From NCBI GenBank assembly GCA_964035575.1, contig OZ037932.1, positions 930,001 to 994,000 of the forward strand: a DNA stretch of 64,000 bases. The letters are read 5' to 3'. Both the position numbers and the translations under genes were made by a program. The stretch comes from Rhynchopus sp. YZ270_cl-10 (lineage: Eukaryota > Euglenozoa > Diplonemea > Diplonemida > Diplonemidae). The notes beneath the pieces are model-generated. The model did no database searches, was not told the DNA's origin, and saw nothing but the letters and a program-made list of their open reading frames with translations. This document shows, in pieces, positions 1 through 9,112 of this stretch (the first letter of the stretch is position 1; each line of letters opens with the position of its first letter).

Positions 1-2280
1 TTTTGAACGGGTTGTTCTGTTGCATAGAAAACGGGCCCTTTTGAACGGGTTGTTCTGTTTCATAGAAAACGGACCCTTTTGAACGGGTTGTTCTGTTTCA
101 TAGAAAACGGGCCCTTTTGAACGGGTTGTTCTGTTGCATAGAAAACGGGCCCTTTTGAACGGGTTGTTCTGTTTCATAGAAAACGGGCCCTTTTGAACGG
201 GCTGTTCTGTTGCATAGAAAACGGGCCCTTTTGAACGGGTTGTTCTGTTGCATAGAAAACGGACCCTTTTGAACGGGCTGTTCTGTTGCATAGAAAAAGG
301 ACCCTTTTGAACGGGCTGTTCTGTTGCATAGAAAACGGGCCCTTTTGAACGGGTTGTTCTGTTGCATAGAAAACGGACCCTTTTGAACGGGTTGTTCTGT
401 TTCATAGAAAACGGGCCCTTTTGAACGGGCTGTTCTGTTTCATAGAAAACGGACCCTTTTGAACGGGTTGTTCTGTTTCATAGAAAACGGGCCCTTTTGA
501 ACGGGCTGTTCTGTTGCATAGAAAACGGGCCCTTTTGAACGGGCTGTTCTGTTGCATAGAAAACGGACCCTTTTGAACGGGTTGTTCTGTTGCATAGAAA
601 ACGGACCCTTTTGAACGGGTTGTTCTGTTGCATAGAAAACGGGCCCTTTTGAACGGGCTGTTCTGTTGCATAGAAAACGGACCCTTTTGAACGGGTTGTT
701 CTGTTGCATAGAAAACGGACCCTTTTGAACGGGCTGTTCTGTTGCATAGAAAACGGACCCTTTTGAACGGGTTGTTCTGTTGCATAGAAAACGGACCCTT
801 TTGAACGGGTTGTTCTGTTGCATAGAAAACGGACCCTTTTGAACGGGTTGTTCTGTTGCATAGAAAACGGACCCTTTTGAACGGGTTGTTCTGTTGCATA
901 GAAAACGGACCCTTTTGAACGGGCTGTTCTGTTGCATAGAAAACGGACCCTTTTGAACGGGTTGTTCTGTTGCATAGAAAACGGACCCTTTTGAACGGGT
1001 TGTTCTGTTGCATAGAAAACGGACCCTTTTGAACGGGTTGTTCTGTTGCATAGAAAACGGACCCTTTTGAACGGGCTGTTCTGTTGCATAGAAAACGGGC
1101 CCTTTAGAACGGGTTGTTCTGTTGCATAGAAAACGGACCCTTTTGAACGGGCTGTTCTGTTGCATAGAAAACGGACCCTTTTGAACGGGTTGTTCTGTTG
1201 CATAGAAAACGGACCCTTTTGAACGGGTTGTTCTGTTGCATAGAAAACGGACCCTTTTGAACGGGTTGTTCTGTTGCATAGAAAACGGACCCTTTTGAAC
1301 GGGTTGTTCTGTTGCATAGAAAACGGACCCTTTTGAACGGGCTGTTCTGTTGCATAGAAAACGGACCCTTTTGAACGGGTTGTTCTGTTGCATAGAAAAC
1401 GGGCCCTTTTGAACGGGCTGTTCTGTTGCATAGAAAACGGGCCCTTTTGAACGGGTTGTTCTGTTGCATAGAAAACGGGCCCTTTTGAACGGGCTGTTCT
1501 GTTGCATAGAAAACGGGCCCTTTTGAACGGGTTGTTCTGTTGCATAGAAAACGGACCCTTTTGAACGGGTTGTTCTGTTGCATAGAAAACGGACCCTTTT
1601 GAACGGGTTGTTCTGTTTCATAGAAAACGGGCCCTTTTGAACGGGCTGTTCTGTTGCATAGAAAACGGGCCCTTTTGAACGGGCTGTTCTGTTTCATAGA
1701 AAACGGACCCTTTTGAACGGGTTGTTCTGTTTCATAGAAAACGGACCCTTTTGAACGGGTTGTTCTGTTGCATTGAAAACGGGCCCTTTTGAACGGGTTG
1801 TTCTGTTGCATAGAAAACGGACCCTTTTGAACGGGCTGTTCTGTTGCATAGAAAACGGACCCTTTTGAACGGGTTGTTCTGTTGCATAGAAAACGGACCC
1901 TTTTGAACGGGTTGTTCTGTTGCATAGAAAACGGGCCCTTTTGAACGGGCTGTTCTGTTGCATAGAAAACGGACCCTTTTGAACGGGTTGTTCTGTTGCA
2001 TAGAAAACGGACCCTTTTGAACGGGTTGTTCTGTTGCATAGAAAACGGACCCTTTTGAACGGGTTGTTCTGTTGCATAGAAAACGGACCCTTTTGAACGG
2101 GCTGTTCTGTTGCATAGAAAACGGACCCTTTTGAACGGGTTGTTCTGTTGCATAGAAAACGGGCCCTTTTGAACGGGTTGTTCTGTTGCATAGAAAACGG
2201 ACCCTTTTGAACGGGTTGTTCTGTTGCATAGAAAACGGACCCTTTTGAACGGGCTGTTCTGTTGCGTAGAAAACGGGCAC
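1..2280. repeat. 38-bp satellite array, 60 copies, truncated at left edge
   Basis: A perfectly phased tandem array of a 38-bp unit. Units start at 1, 39, 77 and so on to 2243, giving 60 copies with no net indel. Each unit holds TTTTGAACGGG, then T/C, then TGTTCTGTT, a variable base (G or T), CATAGAAAACGG and a variable A/G before CCC. Variation is nearly confined to these three positions, which suggests recent homogenisation. The array enters from beyond position 1 and ends at a degenerate last unit. Because 38 is not a multiple of 3, each minus-strand frame cycles through all three unit frames. The common unit has no stop in any of them, so long repetitive minus-strand ORFs arise. I treat these as non-coding. 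Confidence 0.97.
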
Positions 2281-2341
2281 TTGTGCTATTTATTTGCTTC
2301 CCTCGCGCCTAAACACCTCGGTACTACCGTGGACCAAGGGA

Positions 2342-2729
2342 CAAGGCTCTGATGAGGCCCAGGCCTCCCGGCCGGGAGGCCCGGCCTCCCAGGCCTCCCG
2401 GCCTCCCAAAAAAAAAATTTTTTTTCCGGTGACATCTGCGGAACTTTTTTTTTTTTTTTCCTTAGGAAAAATTTTCGGGTACTTAGCAAAATTCGGCAAA
2501 AAAATATGGATTTTGCTTACGTCGCTACTGGACCGTCTGTGATGGTTTTTTTTGGATTTTTTTTTTTGGATTTTTTTTTCCGAAATCGCCCGCTCCCAAA
2601 AAAAAAAATTTTTTTTTTTTTTGGTGAAAAATTTTGTGATGTCGAAAAAAAAAATTTTTTTTTGGGAGGCCGGGAGGCCTGGGAGGCCGGGCCTCCCGGC
2701 CGGGAGGCCTGGGCCTCATCAGAGCCTTG
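2342..2729. repeat. GC-rich long inverted repeat with A/T-run inner edges
   Basis: Two arms of about 86 bp (2342-2427 and 2644-2729) are near-perfect reverse complements, separated by about 215 bp. Each arm runs from CAAGGCTCTGATGAGGCCC through a tract of GGCCTCCC/GGGAGGCC blocks to a run of about ten A followed by about nine T at the spacer side. The spacer is itself rich in A and T runs. It could fold into a large cruciform or RNA hairpin. I see no terminal target duplication, so its origin (fold-back transposon or local inversion) is open. Confidence 0.85.
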
Positions 2730-2734
2730 CAAGG

Positions 2735-3490
2735 GATGGTGTAATGTGGCTTTGTGCCTCGATGCGTGTCTTTTCGGACACGATTTTTTCCCTCCAATTT
2801 TAGCCTGGAGAAACCATGGTCAAGGGGTGCCGCTTGGGGGCTTGGGTACACCACCTGGTACCCACACATGACTCTTTCCTGTAGATTTTTTGTCGAATTG
2901 CCAGGATTAACGCGCATGGGACCAGTTATGGCGTATTGCCACAGTTTTTTGCGCCGAAAATTATTTTTTTTTTGAAAGGAGGGCAAATTATCGAAGGGTA
3001 ACTTCGATTTTTGGAGGGAGAGCACGGCAAGCCAAAGGGAGGGGTACAATGGTTATTTGCCTCCCTCCCGCCAAAGCACGAGGGACCCTTGAGGGAGGTT
3101 AGGGCTCACCGAGGGCCGAAGGCCCGAGGTAAGCCCTGACCTCCCGAAAGGAGTCACGAGGGACAAGGGAGGGTGGGATGTAAATTTGTGCCCCGATACG
3201 TGGATTTTTGTGCGCGACTGTCTTTTTTCACTTTTTGCCTGTAAAAACCATGTATAAGGGGTGCAGAATGGGGGCACGGGTGCACCACCTAGTGCCCCAC
3301 ACATGGCTCTTGCACGCCAACTTGCCCTCAAATTGCCCGGAATGCCCCGCATGGGGCAATTTGGACCGTTTTTGGACCGATTTGCGCGCCCAAATTTTTT
3401 TTTTTCGGAGGGACCCTCCGAATTTCGAAGGGTCCCTTCGAAATTTCGGCGGGAGGGTACGGAAAGCCACAGGGAGGGGTACATATAGAT
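2735..3490. repeat. Two diverged tandem copies of a ~350-430 bp non-coding unit
   Basis: About 2735-3060 and 3165-3490 align in order over shared landmarks: CAAGGGA with a TGTGCC(T/C)CGAT block, an AACCATG block, ACCACCT with CCACACATG, a poly-T stretch, and a closing block ending AGGGAGGGGTACA. They are clearly diverged. Between them (about 3086-3150) lies a GC-rich hairpin built on AGGGCCGAAGGCCC with flanking GGAGGTTAGGGCT / AGCCCTGACCTCC. Minus-strand ORFs in both units share only short similar stretches. I regard the unit as a non-coding repeat. Confidence 0.6.
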
Positions 3491-3910
3491 TTTGCAACGT
3501 GATGTTCTGTTTGCATCCCCAACCCCTTTGGGTATACTTCCGGTGATTAGGGCCCAACTCGAAGTCGGAGGGTTAGTCCCTCGGGTATCCAGTAATGTTG
3601 TGGGGTTAGAGTCATCTTAGTCCTTGTTGTGGTTGTTGAGGAGACCGTTAACGATAGTGTATGTTTATTGTTAGGAAGCCTCACTAGTGTCCCTTTCACC
3701 CTCAGCTCCTCTCCGCAACACCAATACGTTCATTGCCCCCTTTGTGTACCTCTGTGATACGTCAGTCTCAGAGTTTCTCCCTTTACCCTCTCTCCCCTGC
3801 AATGATGGTTGTGAGAGAGACAAAAATTCAGATGTTGTGCCTCCTATTGGGCACCCTTCTTTACCACCTTTCAAACCCACAGGAGAAAAGCTACATTGCC
3901 AGGTAGGACT
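3491..3910. other. Intergenic, upstream of the GST-like gene
   Basis: No gene or repeat is recognised here. The last 70 bases are pyrimidine-rich and contain CCCACAG and, at 3900-3902, CCAG just before the start codon. Both are usable as spliced-leader acceptor sites for the downstream gene. That is an inference from position. Confidence 0.5.
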
Positions 3911-5125
3911 ATGAAGGATCTTATTCTTGTCGGCACGCCGAACAGCTATTTTACCCAGAAGGCGAAGAGCTATTTGATCTGGCGTAAGGTGCCCTTTGTG
4001 GAGGCACCGCCGACCGTGCAGATCTTCGGTGAGTTCCTTCTGAAGGAGGTGCTGGTGCGTCAGATCCCTGTGCTTGTTGACACGAATCACAACCGCAACA
4101 TCTTTGACACGTCAAGTATTATCGACTACTGTGAAGCGAACTACCGAAACGGCGGACGCAGTGTACACGCCAAGGGTGCAACTCAGGCTTTCTTCGGGTT
4201 CATCATCGAGACCTTTGCCGACACATGGATGACACTGCCTGCTATGCACCACCGGTGGTCGCACAAAGAACAGACGAACTTCTGCAAGGCAGACTTCGGC
4301 CAGCTCTACCCAACCATGTCCCCTACGAAGCGTGAGAAGATAGCGCTGAATGGCAACATGAAGATCTTCTCTGGCTTCCTCCCAGTGCTAGGTGTATCGA
4401 AGGAGACAATCCCGCAGATCGAGGTTGTGTACGAAGAGCTGCTTGTTGCACTGAGTGCGCATCTGCACGATCACGACTTCCTCTTTGGGTCCAGCCCGAC
4501 GTTGGCAGACTTCTCCTTTGCGGGTCCGATGTACGCCCATTTACTGCGCGACCCTATCCCTGGGCAACATATGAAGCTGAATCATCCACATGTTGCGCAC
4601 TGGTTGGAGAGGTTGCTGGGCATGTCTCCGATGCGTGAGGGCAAGGCTTGGGTTGTGCGGGATGGAACTCTGGTACAGATCCCTTGCGAGGTGCTTGCGA
4701 AGTCGGATGCGTTGTACGACGACGACGCGATCCCGGACACGCTGAAGAAGGTGGTTTCGCTTATCTTCCGTGAGCAGTTCCCCAACCATCGCAACACCCT
4801 TGCGATCACCCTGGACTATGTGAACGGATCGGCCGATTTGCGCAGTGGGAAGAAGCCGTTGAGGAGAGCAGTCAAAATGCACCCATTCAAAGTTGGGTCC
4901 GCAACAGGGAAGAAGATGATCTACCCCATGGACCTCTGGAAGCTGCACCGCGCTAAGGCACACCTTATGTCCTGCTCAGACAAGGAGAAGGCCCAGGTGG
5001 CTGCACGCTGCAGTGAAGTGGAGCATGGTGAGGGGGTCGTGTCCTTGGTCACAGCCCTCCCGAAGCTCTATCTCTACGAGGGCACCAAACTGTACACGGC
5101 TGAGCAAAATAATGCGAAGCTCTGA
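3911..5125 (+). CDS. Glutathione S-transferase-like protein with long C-terminal extension
   Basis: A single-exon gene of 404 aa. The N-terminal ~80 residues have the thioredoxin-fold pattern of the GST family: a beta strand (LILVGTPNSYFTQKAKSYL), a QIPVLVD segment supplying the cis-proline, and a DTSSIIDYCE segment, the family's E/D-S signature that binds the glutathione gamma-glutamyl group. Residues ~90-240 are helical with FGSSPTLADFSFAG, matching the GST C-domain N-capping motif. About 150 residues beyond the usual ~220-aa length lack recognisable features. I chose ATG 3911 because the longer frame starts only at a TTG. The gene is likely cytosolic. Whether it conjugates glutathione is unknown, since a catalytic Ser/Tyr/Cys cannot be assigned with certainty. 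Confidence 0.78.
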   Translation: MKDLILVGTPNSYFTQKAKSYLIWRKVPFVEAPPTVQIFGEFLLKEVLVRQIPVLVDTNHNRNIFDTSSIIDYCEANYRNGGRSVHAKGATQAFFGFIIETFADTWMTLPAMHHRWSHKEQTNFCKADFGQLYPTMSPTKREKIALNGNMKIFSGFLPVLGVSKETIPQIEVVYEELLVALSAHLHDHDFLFGSSPTLADFSFAGPMYAHLLRDPIPGQHMKLNHPHVAHWLERLLGMSPMREGKAWVVRDGTLVQIPCEVLAKSDALYDDDAIPDTLKKVVSLIFREQFPNHRNTLAITLDYVNGSADLRSGKKPLRRAVKMHPFKVGSATGKKMIYPMDLWKLHRAKAHLMSCSDKEKAQVAARCSEVEHGEGVVSLVTALPKLYLYEGTKLYTAEQNNAKL

Positions 5126-5695
5126 ACTATAGCAATTGGTTAGCAACGTTTTTAAACCGCAGATACCAGGAACTAGAAATGAGAGTTTCTCTCGTACTAC
5201 TCCGTATATTGCAGCTTTTTAACGATTTCACTTTTGATTGTGCGGATCATTTGTGTCGGATGTTTTTGGCCTAATTTGGAAGATGTGCATATGTCAGCAA
5301 GGCTCTATCTTGCAAGTTTAATTTGTTGTTCAAAAACACCTATACTGATTTATCTCGACACTTTTTCAAAAGTATCTTTTTGAGGGAGTTTCTCCTTCTC
5401 GAGACAGTGTAATAACGTACTTCGTGTGAGCACATATTTTTCCTCCCCCCCCCTACATTTTTTTGTTTCAATAATCCGTTCGCCCAGCGTACGCAGACGG
5501 CTCCCAACTTTATTTCTATCTTCGTGATAGACTACATCTAGTGTGAACTTTGTCCACACAGATATATGAGGGTTTGCTTCTTAGAGTACCTGGGCTGTAA
5601 TTGTTCAACGACAGGAGCTCCCCCTCCCCCGAAAAGCCAGACACCTCACTTAGTTAGGTGACTGGAATCTTCTCGGTACCCAGTGTTTTTTTTTT
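5126..5695. other. Intergenic, 3' side of the GST-like gene
   Basis: AT-rich 3' flank with short C and T runs and no ORF with coding character. A short hairpin, CACTTAGTTAGGTG, lies near 5646. Nothing else is recognised. Confidence 0.5.
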
Positions 5696-6065
5696 TTTAT
5701 TCCCCTGGGAAATAAAGTATACGAAGGATTTGGCACTTTTAGCGGGATTTTATTTAATGATAATTTCACGCTAAATTTTGGTACATGTAGGTAGTAGGGC
5801 TGGAGGGACCGTCCAGCATTTTTTAGCCTCCCTCCAGCCTCCTCAATCCCGCCAGCCCCTCAGCGGGCCTATCTAGGGGTCCGCGGGACCCGGTAGCGCT
5901 GGCGGGAGGGTAATGAGAGCTTTTTTTTTTTTTTTTCACGCTCTTTTTTTTTTTTTCCCCTGAGAGCTTCCTGTGAGGACACATACTCGTTAGTTATTGC
6001 ACAATAAATAAGTCACGCTAAAAGTGCCAAATCCTTTCGTATACTTTATTTCCCGTGAAATAAAA
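5696..6065. mobile_element. Fold-back/MITE element with ~55-60 bp terminal inverted repeats
   Basis: The left end (5696-5755) and right end (6003-6065) are inverted copies. The core GGGAAATAAAGTATACGAA...GGATTTGGCACTTTTAGCG matches over about 40 bp with one indel. The interior (about 250 bp) has no ORF. It contains a GC-rich stretch with the hairpin GCTGGAGGGACCGTCCAGC and T runs. This is a non-autonomous DNA element. The superfamily is not assignable because no clean target duplication is visible. The TTTTAGCGG motif recurs in the neighbouring fold-back element, so the two are probably related. Confidence 0.7.
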
Positions 6066-6070
6066 TTACG

Positions 6071-6237
6071 TATTCACCTCCTTTTAGCGGATTATTTTGC
6101 GATACTTCACTTATTTTTTTCCCAGGCTCGTGCACTCAATTTGCCTCGCTTCGCTCGGCAAATTAAGTAACCCTCGCCTGGGAAAAAAATGCGTGAAGTT
6201 ATCGCAAAATAAAACCCCGCTAAAAGGAGGTGAATAA
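6071..6237. mobile_element. Compact fold-back element (almost complete palindrome)
   Basis: About 167 bp forms one hairpin. The left arm starts TATTCACCTCCTTTTAGCGG and the right arm ends CCGCTAAAAGGAGGTGAATA. Inner segments also pair (TTTTGCGATA with TATCGCAAAA, TTTTTTTCCCAGG with CCTGGGAAAAAAA), and the apex is AATTTGCC/GGCAAATT around TCGCTTCGCTC. No coding capacity. It sits 5 bp from the preceding element and shares its TTTTAGCGG motif. Confidence 0.75.
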
Positions 6238-6242
6238 ATAGT

Positions 6243-6279
<37 letters not shown>
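6243..6279. repeat. Poly-T tract (~35 T)
   Basis: An uninterrupted T run directly abutting the TTAA at the left end of the piggyBac-type element. Confidence 0.95.
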
Positions 6280-6281
<2 letters not shown>

Positions 6282-7677
6282 CCTTTAAGGACCAGAGGGG
6301 ACATATATGTCCACGCAACCACCTAAATTGGCTTCCACTAGGACTTTTTGAAAATTTTTTTTTTTAATGAGAAGATTTTGTGCGAAATCTTTCAAAAGAC
6401 GCAATATTCGATTTTTTTTGACGCTCTCATCCCCTCTCATCCACACCCGGCATTATCACATAATAGGGTATTTTGGGTCATTTTTTGGGAGTAATGTACC
6501 ATTCTGACGCGCTTGAGTCATCAGAGGATTCAAACTTTGGTGTGCAGGGAACCATTTTGTACGGTCTTCAGAACGAAACTAAAATAATGGAAAATACCCG
6601 CGACTGGGCAAAGTAACACGCGTCGTTGCAGTTCCTGACCCTGAACTGGATGTGCCTCTTCTCCGTGTATTTATTGCATTTTGTCTTTTGAGGGACATTG
6701 TACAGAAAATCTACAGTAGGACAAGTAATATTGGCGACCAAAAAAGTCGCCAATTGCAAGAAAACCCCCAAAATCCGCCAATATTTTTTGGTCGGCAAGT
6801 TATTTGGTGGGAAAGCGGTCAAGTACAAAAAATGTGCCCCTTCAGTGCACCAGGTGCAGCGTATCTTTCAAGAAAGTCGAATATTAGCTCCGCGCCACGC
6901 ACTCACGCAGTCACCCAAAAATACACATGGTGAGGCACAAAAACTTTACCAAAATTGCGAAAAAAACCACTTCCCAACCACTGTGACTACGAACCACTAC
7001 CCTACCAATTAATATTGGCGACCAAAAAAGTCGCCAATTGCAAGAAAACCCCCAAAATCCGCCAATATTATTTGGTCGCCAAGTTTCTTGTCCTACTGTA
7101 TATCAACACGGTCAAGGTACAGAGACACTGGCAGGAGGGTGTTGGTCGACAACTTCTTCTTGCTTGGGAAACAGGCGTCTGAAAACAGATTACATGTGCG
7201 GGGGATGCGGCGTTCATCTTTGTTCAGCACCATGCCAAGTTGGCCAAAAGTCCCAAAAGCCCCAACTTTTGTACTGTCCAACCTCTGTACAATTACGGTA
7301 TATGTAGTTGGTTGATACCTTCTCTCCATGCAGTGAGACATTATCTACTAGGACTTTTTTTGATCGATTTTTTTTTTCTTTTGAAAGATTTTGAACCGAT
7401 CTTTCAAATAAAGCCATTTTCGAAAACCGAAAAAACAGGTGCGCAGCCGGAATAATTTTTTTCTTCAAAATTTTCAGAAAAAAATATCAGCTCTCCTCAA
7501 TTTTCCATTTTCCATTTTTCTCATTTTATTTCGATTTCTGCTCCATTTGAAAGATCTGCTCAAGATCTTTCAATTGCGGCCAGGTACGATCAAAAATATG
7601 CATCGGATCTCATTTTACCTATGTGAGAGACAATCATAGCAAATCGCAAAATACGGCCGTGGTCCATAAAGGGTTAA
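6276..7677 (+). mobile_element. Degenerate piggyBac-type DNA transposon
   Basis: Both ends have the piggyBac signature. TTAA (6276-6279) is followed by ACCCTTTAAGGACCA with a GGGACATATATGTCC subterminal palindrome, and the right end reads TGGTCCATAAAGGG then TTAA (7674-7677). The inverted ends match over about 13 of 14 bp. At 7182-7235 the + strand encodes KTDYMCGGCGVHLCSAPC. This fits the C-terminal Cys-rich zinc finger of piggyBac transposases (YxC-xxC-xxxLC-xxxC), so the element once carried a transposase in + orientation. The rest of the transposase is not recognisable, and the ~1.4 kb is too short for a complete copy (about 2.4 kb). A mariner-type MITE lies inside. Immobile by itself. 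Confidence 0.8.
6714..7098. mobile_element. Tc1/mariner-type MITE nested in the piggyBac relic
   Basis: The 385-bp element is bounded by TA dinucleotides (6712-6713 and 7099-7100). Its ends are inverted: CAGTAGGACAAG at the left and CTTGTCCTACTG at the right, with pairing continuing through TTGGCGACCAAA. TA duplication plus CAGT ends is diagnostic of Tc1/mariner. Inside, a ~74-bp segment (6726-6799) is repeated directly at 7010-7083. Each copy is itself a hairpin (TTGGCGAC...GTCGCCAA). No transposase. It must have inserted after the piggyBac element. Confidence 0.82.
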
Positions 7678-7686
7678 TATTTTGTC

Positions 7687-7984
7687 CAGGCTCTCCGCTA
7701 GGATTTCCGATTTTGAAAATATTCTGTTGATGGTCCACGTTGGTGGGGTACATGCTTGCGCCGCAGGCGCACGGTACGCAACTTTTTTTTTTACCAACGC
7801 CCGATTTTGACTTTTTTGGGACGTTTGAGCACTCACCTCTCCATATCTTCTTCTCCTGAGCTTTTTTGACAGGTAGAACGGGTCTGAACCACTTAGCAGA
7901 ACTTTTTTTTTTTTTCCTTTTTTCCCCATTTTCAAAAAGTTCTGTTGACAATCAACAGAACTTTAGTACCTAGCGGAGTGCCTG
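7687..7984. mobile_element. hAT-type MITE with perfect 8-bp target duplication
   Basis: The 298-bp element starts CAGGCTCTCCGCTAGG and ends CCTAGCGGAGTGCCTG (inverted match 15 of 16). It is flanked on both sides by ATTTTGTC (7679-7686 and 7985-7992), an 8-bp duplication typical of hAT elements. An inner hairpin, AGTTCTGTTGA/TCAACAGAACT, lies near the right end. No coding capacity. It inserted just 2 bp outside the piggyBac right end. Confidence 0.85.
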
Positions 7985-7992
7985 ATTTTGTC

Positions 7993-8356
7993 TTCATCTT
8001 CAATTGTTGTGAGGCGCTGTGGTAATATTGTGTGCACATAACATAGAAAAATACATCATGGTTCCTCACACAGATTTCTTCTCTCTTTTCTTCCCTCTCG
8101 TTTATGCTTCTGTGTCTAAGGTGAGTATAAATTTTCCGCTTGAAATGTGCGTTTTGTTCGTCACAACGTTCTGCGCGTCTTGTGCAAGGTTTCTCTCTCC
8201 CTACCCACCCATTTTAAAACGTTTCTCTCCCCCTCCCCCTCTCCCTCTCTGTCCCTCTATCTCTATCCCCCTCTCGCTTTCTCTTTCTCTCATGTTCGTT
8301 ACCTCTACAGAATAGGTTCTACACATCTCCCATTGGGACAAAACAAAAAATCTCTA
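7993..8356 (+). other. 5' flank of the two-repeat protein gene, with a possible 5'-UTR intron
   Basis: TCTAAG/GTGAGTATAA at 8121 is a strong donor. A long CT tract ending CCTCTACAG at 8310 is a strong acceptor, so 8121-8310 may be an intron in the leader. Alternatively the 8310 AG is simply the spliced-leader addition site and the donor is fortuitous. The start codon lies 47 bases beyond the AG. Confidence 0.4.
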
Positions 8357-8920
8357 ATGGAGAACGGGATGCTCAGTGTATGGCCTGCAGTGCTGCGAGC
8401 ACTGCGTTCCCGGGGGCTTGAGTTCGAAGATGTGCAGCTTGCGGAGGACGGTGACCGGGACGACATTTTGCGGGAGATTTTCCCTAATGCGCCGTTGTAC
8501 CGGGCGTATGCGGGAACTATGTGGATTCGGCTTTCTCGCATTATTGCTGGCGGGCAGGGAGCCTCTCAGGGAGAGGACACACATATTGCTCCGCAACAGC
8601 AACAACAACAGCAACAACAACCGCCACAGCAACAGGACGACCAGCTCTCATCTTTAGACATATGGACCGCGTTCCTCTCCGCGTTATCCTACAAAGATCT
8701 TTCCTTCGAGGAGGTGAAGTACGCCCAGCTCGACGACCGCTGGGCCATGCTCCAAGAAGTCTTCCCACACAACCCCCTCTGGCGTGCCCAGGCCTGCTCT
8801 TTCTGGGAACAGCTTTGCAGTGCCCACGCTAAGGAACACCCCTCCCCAACGGCACACAGCCCTGCCCACGCCGCAATGTACACCCCACCACCCATCAACC
8901 CGCAGCAGCTCCAACAGTAA
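8357..8920 (+). CDS. Small acidic protein with a duplicated ~52-residue domain and polyQ linker
   Basis: A single-exon ORF of 187 aa, not recognised as a known family. It holds two copies of one domain. Copy 1 (residues ~7-62) and copy 2 (residues ~98-150) share the spaced pattern W-x2-L-x2-L-x5-F-E-x-V-x2-A-x-D-D-R-x4-L-x-E-x-F-P-x-N-P-L-x-R-A-x-A-x3-W. They are joined by a glutamine-rich linker (about 9 Q, then PPQQQ). A Pro/Ala/Gln-rich tail follows. No signal peptide or membrane span is seen, so a soluble protein-binding role is plausible but not shown. I chose ATG 8357 because earlier in-frame starts are non-ATG and lie upstream of the AG acceptor at 8310. Confidence 0.7.
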   Translation: MENGMLSVWPAVLRALRSRGLEFEDVQLAEDGDRDDILREIFPNAPLYRAYAGTMWIRLSRIIAGGQGASQGEDTHIAPQQQQQQQQQPPQQQDDQLSSLDIWTAFLSALSYKDLSFEEVKYAQLDDRWAMLQEVFPHNPLWRAQACSFWEQLCSAHAKEHPSPTAHSPAHAAMYTPPPINPQQLQQ

Positions 8921-9112
8921 AACGTTGGATGCTCGGGAAAGGGGGGGGGGGGAGAGGGACGGTGTATAGTGCTAGAAAATTTCCAAAGTGTTATATTGTT
9001 CTTGTTGTAGTGTATATAGTGCAAAGTATATCCTCTCTTTTCCCCGAATCTTCTTTTCCTCCCATTCTTGTCATCTCATAAAAAAAAAAAAAGCAAAGCA
9101 AAATCTTCAGGG

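Noticed and set aside
98-2280. Long minus-strand ORFs with a 38-residue repeating peptide
   Set aside because: They follow from a 38-bp satellite unit lacking stops, appear in all three frames, and have no separate start or flanking gene structure.
1-2280. CRISPR-like direct repeats
   Set aside because: No spacers: the units abut directly, and the genome is eukaryotic.
8018-8315. 98-codon ORF upstream of the two-repeat gene
   Set aside because: Translation of a CT-rich tract that serves better as pyrimidine tract for the AG at 8310.
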